A stretch of 64,000 nt of DNA, taken from positions 46,970,982 to 47,034,981 of the forward strand of contig OY986439.1 in NCBI GenBank assembly GCA_963920525.1, given 5' to 3'. Below, in pieces: positions 34,511 through 46,186 of this stretch (its first letter is position 1; every line of letters begins with the position of its first letter). The notes beneath the pieces were generated by a model. The model was not told the origin of the DNA, did no database searches, and saw only the letters and a list, made by a program, of their open reading frames with translations. The stretch comes from Dichetophora obliterata (Eukaryota > Arthropoda > Insecta > Diptera > Sciomyzidae). The position numbers were made by a program, and so were the translations under genes.

Positions 34511-36344
34511 TTCTGATTTAGAAGATGAAATGATTTAAAATAGTTTTTAAAAATATAAATAAAAAAACAGAATTTTTCCCTATTACTGCCTAAAAGGAAT
34601 TCTAGTCTTACGAAACTGTGTCTTTTTTAATTAATAAATTTATTAGAATTTAATATATGAAGTTACACAAAAGAAAACGTTTATAATTCAATGAATAAGA
34701 AAACGGCAAGATAAAACAGAATAATAATAACACAGTTGCTTAAAAAACTCATTACATTTTTTAGGTATCGCAGCAGCGTAAAATTAAATATTTTACTAAT
34801 GCGGAAGTTAAAGAAGTTACTAAGAAAAATGTTAATTCCGCCACCAAATATAATTTAATACCACATTAGCCGTCAAGATGTATTCCACAAAAGCCCATTT
34901 GATATGATCTGGTATTAAAACTCTTAAACTATTTAGTATTGAGAACTAACAAAATCTATCGCTAATTATCCAAACCTTAACACTTATCCTAAATGCAAAA
35001 AGTGCACAATAATAGATAACTCCTTGTTTTCCTTAAAAAAACTTCACTGACTTTGGGACAAAAAAAAAAGTCGACCAAACGCAATCACATGTTTCGTTCA
35101 ACTGATCGAAAACGTGTTTGGTTTTGTTGATTTTCTTGAACTCTAGTTATACCCTTTTTTTATGAGTTTACACGAATTTAAGCAAGAATACTTCAAAATA
35201 AGTTTCTCGGAACTGGAGATATTAGCCTATACCACATTACCCTCCTATACCATAATACACGAAGTTCCTCTACATTGTGCAGTGCATTGTTCATTTTCAG
35301 TGATTTCCTGAAATAAGAAAAATCTAACAAACTTCAGAAAACGGAACCATTAACTTTCCAGACATGTTTCCATTTCAAGCAGTTAGAATATTGTTTTTGG
35401 CTGCCATTTTCTTATACAATATCATTAAATTTCTTCATTATGAACGTAAATCTCATTAAAAACGCAAAACATTTTAACATAACTTTAGCATTCAATACGA
35501 AAAAATAGTTAATATCTGATATCTTCATCTACAACAATTCCTATCCCGACAAATTGAACCACAGCAGCATAATTAAATTGTTGCTTGTCTTGATACCTTA
35601 AGGCAGCTGCTTTCGTATCTATCTTTGGGCATGCAAAGGATTTTGGCCGGATTAATTAAAATTGCTAATTAAGAATTCATTAAAGCAAAGACGAGACGGA
35701 TCACAGGAAGCCGAGTAACAGTGTCGAAATCTGTTAGATTTGGCTATAAAGTAATTTTGGTGAACCCAAAATACAAAAATTAATGAGACGGTAGCCAGAA
35801 AAAAAAAATGTAACAACAAAAAAAGCTTAGCTAAGTATTGAAGAAGCAATAAAGGGATAAAAGGCGGCAAGGCAAAAACTGAGCGAGGAATTTTAATTAA
35901 TTGGTTGCTAACATATAAATGCTACATATTCACTAGAAGGAAAAAAAAAACCAACTGTACACTTGACAACAAACAAATTCGCAACAATGTCGTGTGTTTC
36001 TTTTTTTTATCTTTGTGCTTTGCTACATTGTTTGTGTCTGTGTTGCTATTGTTCACTTTTTGCATATGTTTGTACGTGTATTTAGGAAATGTTTTTTATT
36101 GCAGCGCAACATTCTGTCATTTTGACGACCACATGTAGCTGCTTTGTGTGTTTGTTTATGTTGTGTGTGTGTGATTGCGGTGACAACCATTCTCTTAACT
36201 GACAACAGTTAAAATGACTTTTTTATAGCTTCCGTTTCGTGACTGACAGGCCAACAAATTTTGTTTTGCGCTACAAGCGGTATTTGATGAGTTAAAAGCT
36301 TTTTCTTATTATTCAAACAAATTAACATAGTGATTACAATTATC
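34511..36344. other. Non-coding, nothing recognised
   Basis: AT-rich. The short frames at 35652-35870 and 35905-36138 have no recognisable domain. Confidence 0.5.
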
Positions 36345-37425
36345 CAGGGAACGTAACGGTTGTGATTTTTTTTCAAAAAGTCAACAAATAATAGTTATTT
36401 CTTGCCCGATTTTATTTCGATCAAAAATAAAAGTTAAAATTTGACTTATATTTTTTCGATCAATAATATATGTTAAAATTTGACTTTTATTTTATCGGTT
36501 CAAAATATAAGTTTAAATTTGACTTTTATTTCATCGGTCCAAAATATAAGTTAAATTTGACTTTTATTTTTTCGATAAAATTTAACTTTTATTTTTTCGA
36601 TCAAATATAACTGTTAAAGCTTGACTTTTATTTTTTCGATCAAAAATGACAGTTAAAATTTGACTTCTATTTTTCGATCTATAATAAAAGTTAAAATTTT
36701 ACTTCTATTTTTTCGATATAAAAAAATTATAATGCTGCTTAATGACTATTCTATTGAAATAAGAAATAATTTTTATTTTTGATCTTTACCAATAAAAATT
36801 AAATTTAATTATTATTTAATTAATTACTTATTAATTATAACTTTGTATATAATTAAATTTAATACATCATTTAATTATTATTATTTTTTTTCGTAACATT
36901 CGTAACATTTTGCAAAGAGATAAAAAACATTACTATCGATCTTCACATCGTTGTACATCGTTATATAAATGACATCGCTTATTTGCTTATCATCGCACAT
37001 TGTGTTTTCATTAATTTCGCAAGCGAATGAGAGCGGATGATATAAGAATTAAAATATGACTTTTACTTTTGATCGAAAAAATAGAAGTCAAATTTTAACT
37101 TTTATATTTGATCAAAAAAATTAATGTAAAATTTTAACTTTTATTTTTGATCAAAAAAATAAAATTAAAATTTTAACTTTTATATTTGATCAAAAAAATA
37201 TAAGTCAATTTTAAACTTTTATTTTTGATAGAAATAAAGTTGGTCAGAAAATAACTATTATTTATTGACTTTTTTAAAAAAATGAGAAAAATTCAAATCA
37301 TTAAAGATTATAATTCCTTAGCTAACAAGCATCACATTGCTATATTCAAATATCGAAGAGACTTACTCTTTTCATTTATCTTTTTGAATAGGAATTTCGG
37401 AAATAACTGTTATTTTCTGTCCCTG
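36345..37425. mobile_element. hAT-like element with long foldback arms of tandem repeats
   Basis: Ends CAGGGAACG and TGTCCCTG, with 8-bp flanks CAATTATC and CAGTTATC (7 of 8). Inside, the left arm (36380-36720) repeats TCGATCAAAAATAAAAGTTA-like units of about 40-60 bp, and the right arm (37050-37250) holds them inverted. Shared inner ends are AAAAAGTCAACAAATAATAG against the inverse of CTATTATTTATTGACTTTTT. No transposase. Confidence 0.75.
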
Positions 37426-37433
37426 CAGTTATC

Positions 37434-38989
37434 AAATAATGAATTTTTTTTAATGTGTCAAACCAGTAAAGTTGCAATAAAATGTTTTTTCTTATGTACC
37501 TTAAAAAATAAATCTTTAGCTTACTAAAAAGTTTTGAAAATTCTTATAATCATATAAAAACACGTTTCAAAGCATTTAATCTTGTTGAATGAGAATGTTT
37601 TTGCATAATATGCCATATTAAAGACTGATTTCTAAGGTAAATTTGTCGATCAATACCCGAGTGGATTAGTTAAGGAAAACTTTATTTAAGTTGAGACATG
37701 ATCCGAACATCCTAACAGCCGATAGGACAGACTTTTTAAGGAAGCGTTGTTAATACCCACTGAAATAAGTCTATCCTTTCTTATGTAAATATTATCCACT
37801 CCCGATCAACTTTTTATCAGGCAACCTTTTTTTTAAATAACTTTTTTATAGAATACTCCTTTCGCTTATATATAGTAACACCAACAGATGCACTTTATTA
37901 TGATAGTATTAAGTTTGCATCAAGGAATGATCTTCGACTGGGCCGAAGTTAAACAACCCCCACAGCTGAGCTTAATTGTATTTAAAGTTTTGAATGCTGT
38001 ATTAGTTTGATGACGTCACTTTTTTGAGCGTCGTTTTTATTTTAATTTTAAAAACTGTTATCTCAGATAACGTTTTTAGTTTCAAAGTTGGTAAGTAAAA
38101 TATCAAGTTTAAGCATTTATTTTTGCGGAATTTATTTAGGTTTTGCTATTATAATTACGTCACTTTGTTTGAGAGGTACTCGAGGTTTTCATTTCAAAAG
38201 TTATTTTCAAAATACCTTCATTATGTTAATTTTTGTGGAATTAAAACAGTTCATACTGTTTACATAAAGCCTCTTAGTACGGGAAAAAGGTGTGGTTTTC
38301 ATTCGATTTGCGGTTAAAGCTAATGCGATGCGCTTAAAGTTATTATATTTATTTTTGCGGATTTTTAAGAGGTTTTACCGTTTTCATAAAGTCAATTTGA
38401 GTGGGAGGTAAGCAGAGGCGAAACTAATGGGAGGTAAAGAAGGTAAGCTACCCTCTTAACTTTTTAAAGAGTCGTCATATATGTTATTTTATTGGTTAAA
38501 TTTTTTAAAATATTGATTTGTATTTACAACACTTATGAACGCATCAAAGTCAGTCGTACCTTTTTTTGCAATTTTCACCATCAGCTATATCAAAAATCAA
38601 CTTTAATCGGCTATTTCACTTTAAATCATACCAAAAACCAACTTCATATTACAACTTTTACTTATATAACTACTCTTATTAATTACTGCACTACTATTAT
38701 TTATGTTACTACTCTGAATATGATATTTTATCTATTGTGAATCTTACAATTAAACTGGTTTTAAAGAAGAGAATTTAAACTTGTATTGAATAAGAAAAAC
38801 TTACTGGTGTGAGAGAAGTTAAGCAGTTTCTTGAAAATAATTAAGGTTTTGTATGAACTCCTTAATCCAATTTTATCTTTGACTAACTTGACCCATAATT
38901 GAATTCTAGAATCAATAAGTTTAAAAAAAATATTTGGTGGATCTTTTTTATTTAAAAGTGAATTTCAAGTATTCTATGATCAATACTAA
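37434..38989. other. Non-coding, nothing recognised
   Basis: AT-rich. The small frames at 38123 and 38492 show no motif. Confidence 0.5.
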
Positions 38990-39089
38990 GACGTGGAAAC
39001 TCTATTTAGTTTATCTAGTGTTTCCGAAAGCAATGAAAAAAATCACTTTCTACTGTTAAAAAAGTGTCTCGTTTGCTGTGCACAACACT

Positions 39090-39200
39090 ACTTACTGTTA
39101 GAGGTAGTGAGAGAACGTTCAGTAACTTTAAATTAGCTAAAAATTATTTAAGAACCCCCAAAGTGACTTACGTTTCAATGACTTACTAATGCTTTCATGA
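39090..39200 (+). pseudogene. hAT transposase dimerisation-domain relic
   Basis: One frame reads TVRGSERTFSNFKLAKNYLR, then TPKVTYVSMT before a stop, matching the ERSFSxLKxIKxYLR core of hAT C-terminal domains. Only this short stretch is legible. Confidence 0.6.
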
Positions 39201-39696
39201 GAAAAGGATAAAGTTTATCTCTATAAATTAAATAAGAAGAAATACTATTTCATGGTTATTGTACTTATAAACTTAATTCTTATTTTTTAATGAATAAGAT
39301 AATTTTTAATTCGAACATTTATAAGAAAATTAGTTAAAATAATAAAGCTCTGTTTTTTGTGATATGTAAACAAAGAAATTATTAAAATAAAAACAAAAAA
39401 ATAATTTTTAAATGCTGATTCGAAATTTATAAAAAACTTTTTTTCATTCCATTAAAATATAGAACGATATGGCAACTGCTTTTTAGATTTATATTGATCG
39501 AACGGATGAGTAACTTTGATTTATTCGATTGAGTTGTGTTTAAAAAAAGTCGACACTTAAAGGTATTCAGTTAAAATACCTAACTACCCCCTTATCAACA
39601 TGGTCCCGGTACGCTCCTGGAGGTAGACATGGTTTTATCCAATTTGACACATTTTCGAACTTGATCTTTTATTTAAAAAATAAAGTAATATATTAA

Positions 39697-39836
39697 CCCG
39701 AAACATCCTGTCATTGCCATATGGCAACGCAAATACATACACTTAAAATGTACTTATTTCAGTGTAAACCATTTTATATTTGCGTTAACAGGTCATTATG
39801 AAAATTGAAAAAAAAAATTACTCAGGGTGATTCGGG
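39697..39836. mobile_element. piggyBac-type MITE, TTAA target duplication
   Basis: TTAA/CCCGAAACATCCTG ... CAGGGTGATTCGGG/TTAA; 140 bp with about 15-bp imperfect inverted repeats starting CCC. Confidence 0.8.
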
Positions 39837-39840
39837 TTAA

Positions 39841-41310
39841 AGTCCATCGTGGCTAGATCAACTAAGGAGGTGATGCTTTGTAAATATGAGGTGACAAAGT
39901 TAATATTCATTTAAAGTCTAAGGTCTTAAAATGAAAGTCCTTTGAACACAAAATTTCCAGAAAATGTTATTTTTAATTTTTTCATTTTGATGTTTTCAGC
40001 TTTTTGCAATAACATGACAAGCAACATATTTAAAAATAATTGATTTTATTTTGCTTTTTTTTAAATACGTTATGCAATACTTCAACAACAAATAAGATCA
40101 CAGGTACTTTACAAAATATTGAGAGCCTCTTCAAAATTTCTTTGTATAATTCCATTTTTTCATTAAAAAATATACTGTTTCCTTAACATTCAGCGTGATT
40201 ATTGCAATTTTTGTTTTTTGTGACTTGTCATGTTCTTGTAATGAGCCATTCAATTTATCAAAAAAATTTTAAACTTTTGTCAATTATTCATTTTGAGGTT
40301 TATAGTTTTTCATTATTCTAAAAATCGTTGGAATCGTAGGTATTTTGATTTTTTTTTGCAACAGGTGGAAATGAAAATAGTGACTCAAAAGCGTTTCAAG
40401 TAATTCAAAAGCAAGTATGCGACTACTGTTCATATATATATATATATCATTCTAATTCAATGGTTGAAGGAAGATCGTTACAATGGCTGATAATGAGGAT
40501 TTTTATATAGCTCGACCGTTACCTAGGGCATTTTGTAATACCTACGTTTAGTTGACCTCAGATTTGTAAAAGAATATGCCTTTGAATGCTATCTGAGGTT
40601 CTCAGATTTCTTGACTGAAAAACTTAACTTCGATGATTATCAACATTCAAAGGCATAATAATGTCATCAATAAGTTTCAAAAAGTTCAAAATGTACTGCC
40701 AAGAGACAGAGTTAGTTAATGATAAACTAAAATTTTTTTTTAATTATGAAATTCTTGTAAAAATTAATAAATTAAAATAATTTAACTAAATGTAGTTAAA
40801 AGTTTTGTCACATTTCAACTTAAAATAAGGTAGTAGTATATAAAAAATTATAAAAATGCTTTAACTAAATTCTGCTTAAAAAGAAGAGAACTAGCAATGT
40901 TATATTTATAGAGAACAACTTAAGTCGTTGAAGACCGACAAAAATATTTTCAACATAATAATCTTCACGATTGTCTGCAAAACTGAAAAACACAATGATT
41001 AATCTGTCAGGCGATGCTGAGAATGTTCCAACGCATTTTGCTTTTCATTGAGATCGTGATGCAGTCTTTTTACGAGATTGCATTTTATTTTGTTTTCCTT
41101 CTCACTACAGTCTTTTTTGTGCAGTTTTTTCCGTTTTGTGGCTATAAAACTTAATGAACGAATGTTTTTTGTGCTTAAAAACGTTGTTGTTGTTTTATGA
41201 CTGATGCTTCCAAGGCAATTTGCAAGTCATTTCACGAATGCTTTCTTATGCGCTTCATTGTTGTAATGTGTAGTGGAATATATTACTGATGATTTGTGAT
41301 TTATAAGTAA
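39841..41310. other. Non-coding, nothing recognised
   Basis: AT-rich with a short (TA)n run at 40435-40447. Confidence 0.5.
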
Positions 41311-41838
41311 AAGTACAAGTACAAGTACAAATACAAGTACAAGTACAAGTACAAGTACAAGTACAAGTACAAGTACAAGTACAAGTACAAGTACAAGTAC
41401 AAGTACAAGTACAAGTACAAGTACAAGTACAAGTACAAGTACAAGTACAAGTACAAGTACAGGTACAAGTACAAGTACAAGTACAAGTACAAGTACAAGT
41501 ACAAGTACAAGTACAAGTACAAGTACAAGTACAAGTACAAGTACAAGTACAAGTACAAGTACAAGTACAAGTACAAGTACAAGTACAAGTACAAGTACAA
41601 GTACAAGTACAAGTACAAGTACAAGTACAAGTACAAGTACAAGTACAAGTACAAGTACAAGTACAAGTACAAGTACAAGTACAAGTACAAGTACAAGTAC
41701 AAGTACAAGTACAAGTACAAGTACAAGTACAAGTACAAGTACAAGTACAAGTACAAGTACAAGTACAGGTACAAGTACAAGTACAAGTACAAGTATAAGT
41801 ATAAGTACAAGTACAAGTACAAGTCCAAGTACAAGTTC
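41311..41838. repeat. Hexanucleotide microsatellite (AAGTAC)n, about 88 units
   Basis: 528 bp of AAGTAC with rare interruptions: AAATAC near 41328, AGGTAC at 41461 and 41766, AAGTAT twice near 41795, AAGTCC and AAGTTC at the right end. Interruptions cluster near the ends, and the core is almost pure. Confidence 0.98.
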
Positions 41839-42119
41839 AATAAGAAAAATATGAAAGTAGTAGACTTTGTTAATGCCATGTGATATCTGTTACCTCCTAG
41901 TGTGCACTTTAGTTCCTAATGGCAATGCAAAAGTTTTAGAGAAAATTAAAAATTTTTAAAGCTTTGTGCCACATCTGAATTTAAAAACATTGAGGTAGAA
42001 TTTTAAACACAAAACTTTTAAGTGATAAGGAACAAAGTTAAACTTGTTCTTGCGGTATTTATTGAAATAACTAATTTTTAAGAGACATCCGAATATACAG
42101 CTTGGTTTAAAATTATTGA

Positions 42120-43540
42120 AAACAAAAATGAAAGAATGTTAATTTTCAATTAAGTCGGTGTGATTATTTAACAGAATCGCCCTCAACTTCAATACACTTA
42201 TTCCAATGACCATCCAATAAGTTTATACTATCTCAGTGATCATTTTATTTTCCGGAAGCTATGCGAAATTTGTTCCACTGCTGCAATAGCTTTTCATTAG
42301 ACGTTTTCCACGAAGGATTTGTTTTTAGTTTCTGGAAAGGTAGTAGTCCATAGGAGCAAAATCTGGGTGCCATCGTCAAAGAACTTGTATGAACACGTTC
42401 TCTAGATTCTCTAGATGAAAAATGTTTTATTTTTTCTTTGCTTTAAGACCGGCCTTTTCTCAAGAATTTTTTCATTCAGCTGATCCAAAAAGTTGCAATA
42501 ATATTTAGAGTTAGTTGTTTTAACTTTTTCTAGATAATTAATCAACAAAATCTATTTTGCATCCCAAGACACTGATGACGTAACCTTTTTTACCGATCAT
42601 TCTGATTTCACTTGTTTTGGAGATGAACAACTAGCTCTAGTCCACAGTAAATGTGTTGTTTCAGTTAATCCATTTTCTAACGCCATTCCATTATACTAAT
42701 GCTCATATCTCCGCTTCTATACATGGAATTTGATCACCTTTTTTTCAAAAATAAAGTTTGAATGCTGTACTTTCTTAAGGATCTATTGAAAAATTTCTCA
42801 ATATTTTTAAACAAAGTCTTTCGCGGCAGGAAAGAAAAATCATGATTTTTGGACCTTTATCGGCTGTATGAGAAAATTTTTTAGAAAACATATAATGCAA
42901 ATAAAATTATAAAAAAATACTTATAACACTCCAAATTTTTTTAAACAATAACTGAAGGTTATTGGAGGAATTTTCTTTTACCATATTTGATCACTTTTTA
43001 CGCTGCTGGTCGGAAAAACGACCAGCACATTTTTTTCTCGTAACGGAAAAAATTTCAGCTCAATAAGCAGTCTGAGTATTTGTAACTTATTTTTATATCT
43101 CTATTGATGATATTTAGAAGTTTGACATTTTTTCTCAAAAAAATTAGGAACTCGGTAGAAAATGGGTTAAGGATCATAGTGGTAGATCCAAGTCTCATTC
43201 ATAATTTTAAAACCACGTGCAAAATCGGTTTATTCTGCTTAGAACGATTCAAATTATTCTGAGAAATTTGTTTTCGATTCAGTTTTTGTTGAATTGTTAA
43301 CGAATGCGGCCCTGATTTTTCGAACGACTTTTTCAGATGTAATTCTTCATGTAAATATGAAGTACTCATTTAAATATCTTTGGTATCAGCAATTTCAAGT
43401 TAGTTAAACTTCGATCATATTACAAACAATTTCATACACTTGCTCAATCATACACTTGCTGGTGTTGTTGCTGGTTCTTTTTCAACGCTTGTACGACCAC
43501 GTTAAAACTCTAAAACTCATCGATGCACAGTTGAAAATAA
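42120..43540 (-). pseudogene. Heavily decayed mariner transposase
   Basis: Read right to left across shifting frames: FN/RPR-like N-terminus with CIDEF (43530-43490), STSYLHEELHLKK (about 43370), QISQNNLNRSKQNKP with MRLGSTTMIL where the family has VDETWIHYYDPE (about 43210). Then VTSSVSWDAK-stop-ILLINYLEKVKT and YYCNFLDQLNEKILEKR (42600-42470), PDFAPMDYYLFQKL (42360), and HWNKCIEVEGD (42200) before a stop. Many stops and frameshifts make it clearly dead. Confidence 0.8.
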
Positions 43541-44416
43541 ACCCTACGGAGAACAGAACTTGTCCTGAACCTATCACGTGCTAGGCCCTCAAGGAAGAGT
43601 GCCCAATCCCAATTTTGCCACCAACATATGAAACCGACCGGTCACTTTTACATGGTGTTGTCATCAGGGTTGCCAACACATACCTTTTCGCCCGGAGACT
43701 TCGGGCCTGAGGGCCGATCTCCGGGCTCCGGGCCTGGCACATTTTCTCCGGCTTTCGCTCTAATCTATATTTAAATCAAGTTTTTTTTACAAAAAAAATT
43801 GTTTAACTTATTTAGTAGTGTTGATTTGCCCTTTTTTAGTGAATGTTTGAACCATTTGTCTTAATGAATGCTAACTTAACTTTGACGTTCTTTCTATTTC
43901 TTGAACTTCGTTTTTAAAGGAACGTCGTAACCAGACGTTACTTTTCTTTTGGTAACTTGACGAACTCGTTTCTGTTTTTCTTTTTCTTTTGAGTTCTGCA
44001 GCCAAGGCTCATTTATAAGGTTGTGGCACTTGAGAGCGAACTCGGTCGAACTATCAGAATGGATGAAAAGAAATGAAGAAAATGAATGCTTAGAACAAAG
44101 AAAAGCGCAATGACAGTTCGAGCAAAGGCGGTAAAAAGAGTGCATTTCTCTCAAGTGCCACAACCTTATAAATGAACCTTGTCTGCGGCTGAATTTTTAA
44201 TTAATGATTGCAGTTCAATTTATGTAAGTTCGGTCAATAATTTGTGTTTTGTGTATTAACTGATACAAAACTATTTTAGAGAACAGCATAATGGAATCTA
44301 GTCGCAAGAGGAAACAAAACTTAACATCTTTTAACAACGATTGGCTTTCGATACCACGCTAATTGGTCCGTAAAAATGAGTAATTCCGCCAAAAACGCCC
44401 TTTTTTCATTTGAAAC

Positions 44417-45716
44417 AAGGGTCCGCCATCTAACTTTTTTTTCAACTAGTGCTTATTTCGTAAATGGTAACACTTAGCTCATGTCTGATTTGACAGATAA
44501 TTAGTTTTATCCTTCCGATGAACAAATATGGTTGTGTATACGCTTGAACAATGCTGGGAAATATTGCGACATTACTTTGAAAATCATGGTAATGTTGCAG
44601 AACGTGTGCGAAAATTGAGTACGGATTTTGGAAGAAGAGAAGCACCGTAAGCTCCGTATGTTCCTTATCTTGTGAAAAAAGTGAAAGAAACTGGCATCCT
44701 CATCGATAAACCAAAACGTGAAAAGCCAAAAGCAGTGCATACACCCGAGAATATTGCTGCTGTGGCAGAAAGTGTGCGTGAAGCGTCATCAACATCAATT
44801 CACCGTCGTTCTCAACAATTGAACATTTCGGAGACATCATTGAGATGAATTTTGCATAAAGACCTTGGTATGACGCCATACAAAGTCCAATTGGTTCAGA
44901 AGTTGAAGCCAACTGACCATCCAATGCGTTTTCGCTTCGTTAAGTGGGCCTGCGATCGACTTACAGAAGATGCCGATTTTGTCAAAAAAATCATCTTTTC
45001 AGATGAAGCTCATTTTGATCTTGGCGGGTATGTAAACAAGCAAAATTGTCGCATTTGGGGCACAGAAAACCCGCACGCATACATTGAAAAGCCGCTGCAC
45101 CCAAAACGAGTCACTGTTTGGTGCGGATTTTGGTCCAGAGGCATAATTGGGCCATTTTTCTTCGATAATGAGCAAGGAGTGACCGTTACAGTCAATGGCG
45201 ATCGTTATCGGGCCATGTTGAACGAATTTTTGTTCTCAAAAATTGAAGAGGAGGATATTGGCAACATTTGGTTTCAACAGGACGTCGCTACGTGCCACAC
45301 AGCCGAAGCTACACTCGATGTTTTGCGCCCTGTTTTTGAAGATCGCATTATCAGCCGCAGAGCTGATGTAGTTTGGCCACCTCAGAGCTGCGATTTGACA
45401 TCGTTGGACTATTATTTGTGGGGTGCCCTTAAAGATAAGTGTTACGCCGACAAGCCAGAGACAATTGACGCTTTAAAGGACAATATTCGTGAAGCCATTG
45501 GTGAAATACAGCTGCACACAATCGATAATGTGCTTAAAAATTGGACCGATCGTGTAGGCTACTGCAAGGCCAGCCGAGGCAGCCATTTGAATGAAATTAT
45601 TTTTCATTATTAACCGGAAGGAATGTACTTTCAAAGAAAAAAAGAAATTTGAGAAAATATCTAGTAGTTTTTTTTAATAGAATTTTCAAAAAAAAAAAGT
45701 TATTTGGCGGACCCTT
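44417..45716 (+). mobile_element. Tc1/mariner-family element nested in hAT
   Basis: Inverted ends AAGGGTCCGCCATCTAACTT and (inverse) AAGGGTCCGCCAAATAACTT. TA flanks on the right, CA (degraded TA) on the left. About 1.3 kb with one transposase frame. Confidence 0.88.
44528..45613 (+). pseudogene. Mariner-family transposase with two premature stops
   Basis: One 361-codon frame from ATG 44528 to stop 45611-45613, broken only by TAA at 44648-44650 and TGA at 44846-44848. The open remainder starts at 44852. Catalytic region: FSDEAHFDLGGYVNKQN, FQQDVATCHTA (usual QQDGATCHTA), then PPQSCDLTSLDYYLWG, with 36 residues between second and third Asp. WTDRVGYCKASRGSHLNE closes it. No indels are evident, so decay is recent. 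Confidence 0.92.
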
Positions 45717-46186
45717 TACAAAGATTGGTTGCTAAAGGAAAACAAGTTCACGGGAAAACGCAAGTTGTGTTGTGTCACATTTGTTGTCAAACATGATTGT
45801 TAAACATGACTATGTATGAGAAAACCAAAGAAAAAATTAATTTTTTAATTAAAAGCAAGCAGACCATAAAAATATTATTAAATAAAAAAAAACTCCGGGC
45901 CTGGGCTTTTCAAAAGTTGGCAACCCTGGTTGTCATTGACAGGGGTCAATTGCCACCTGCTGCAACACCTAAGAACTGTCCTATAACCAGCCTCGTAAAA
46001 CACATTTGTGACCTAATCTATTGAGATCGCACCCACAACTTTCCATATTTTTATAAAACTGCTCGTACACAAATTATAAAAGGCAAAAATAACCTGTTCC
46101 GTGACGAGTTTTATCAGACCTGTCCTGCAATAGGTAACATTTGAGCTGTCACAGGACGTCATTTAAGGGCAATTGACTCTGCTTTC

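Larger units (their letters stand above)
43665..45928. mobile_element. hAT-type element with perfect 8-bp duplication GTTGTCAT
   Basis: Ends CAGGGTTGCCAAC and GTTGGCAACCCTG are exact inverted repeats. GTTGTCAT occurs at 43657-43664 and 45929-45936. CCGGGC-rich subterminal words lie on both sides. Without the nested mariner it is about 0.96 kb and has no transposase. Confidence 0.92.
43541..46186. mobile_element. MITE (family of 23366-23760), split by nested insertions
   Basis: The left part (CCCTACGGAGAA, CTATCACGTGCTAGG, GACCGGTCAC) and the right part (TGTCATTGACAGGGGTCAAT, ATTTAAGGGCAATTGACTC) together match the other copy in inverse orientation. The insertion lies at GTTGTCAT. Confidence 0.75.

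Noticed and set aside
37640..37815. Weak inverted repeat around CCGAGTGGATTAG and TTATCCACTCCCG
   Set aside because: Only about 15 bp match with gaps, and there is no duplication or second copy.
41301..41879. 192-residue minus-strand frame of alternating Leu-Tyr
   Set aside because: It is a translation of the AAGTAC hexamer array, not a gene.
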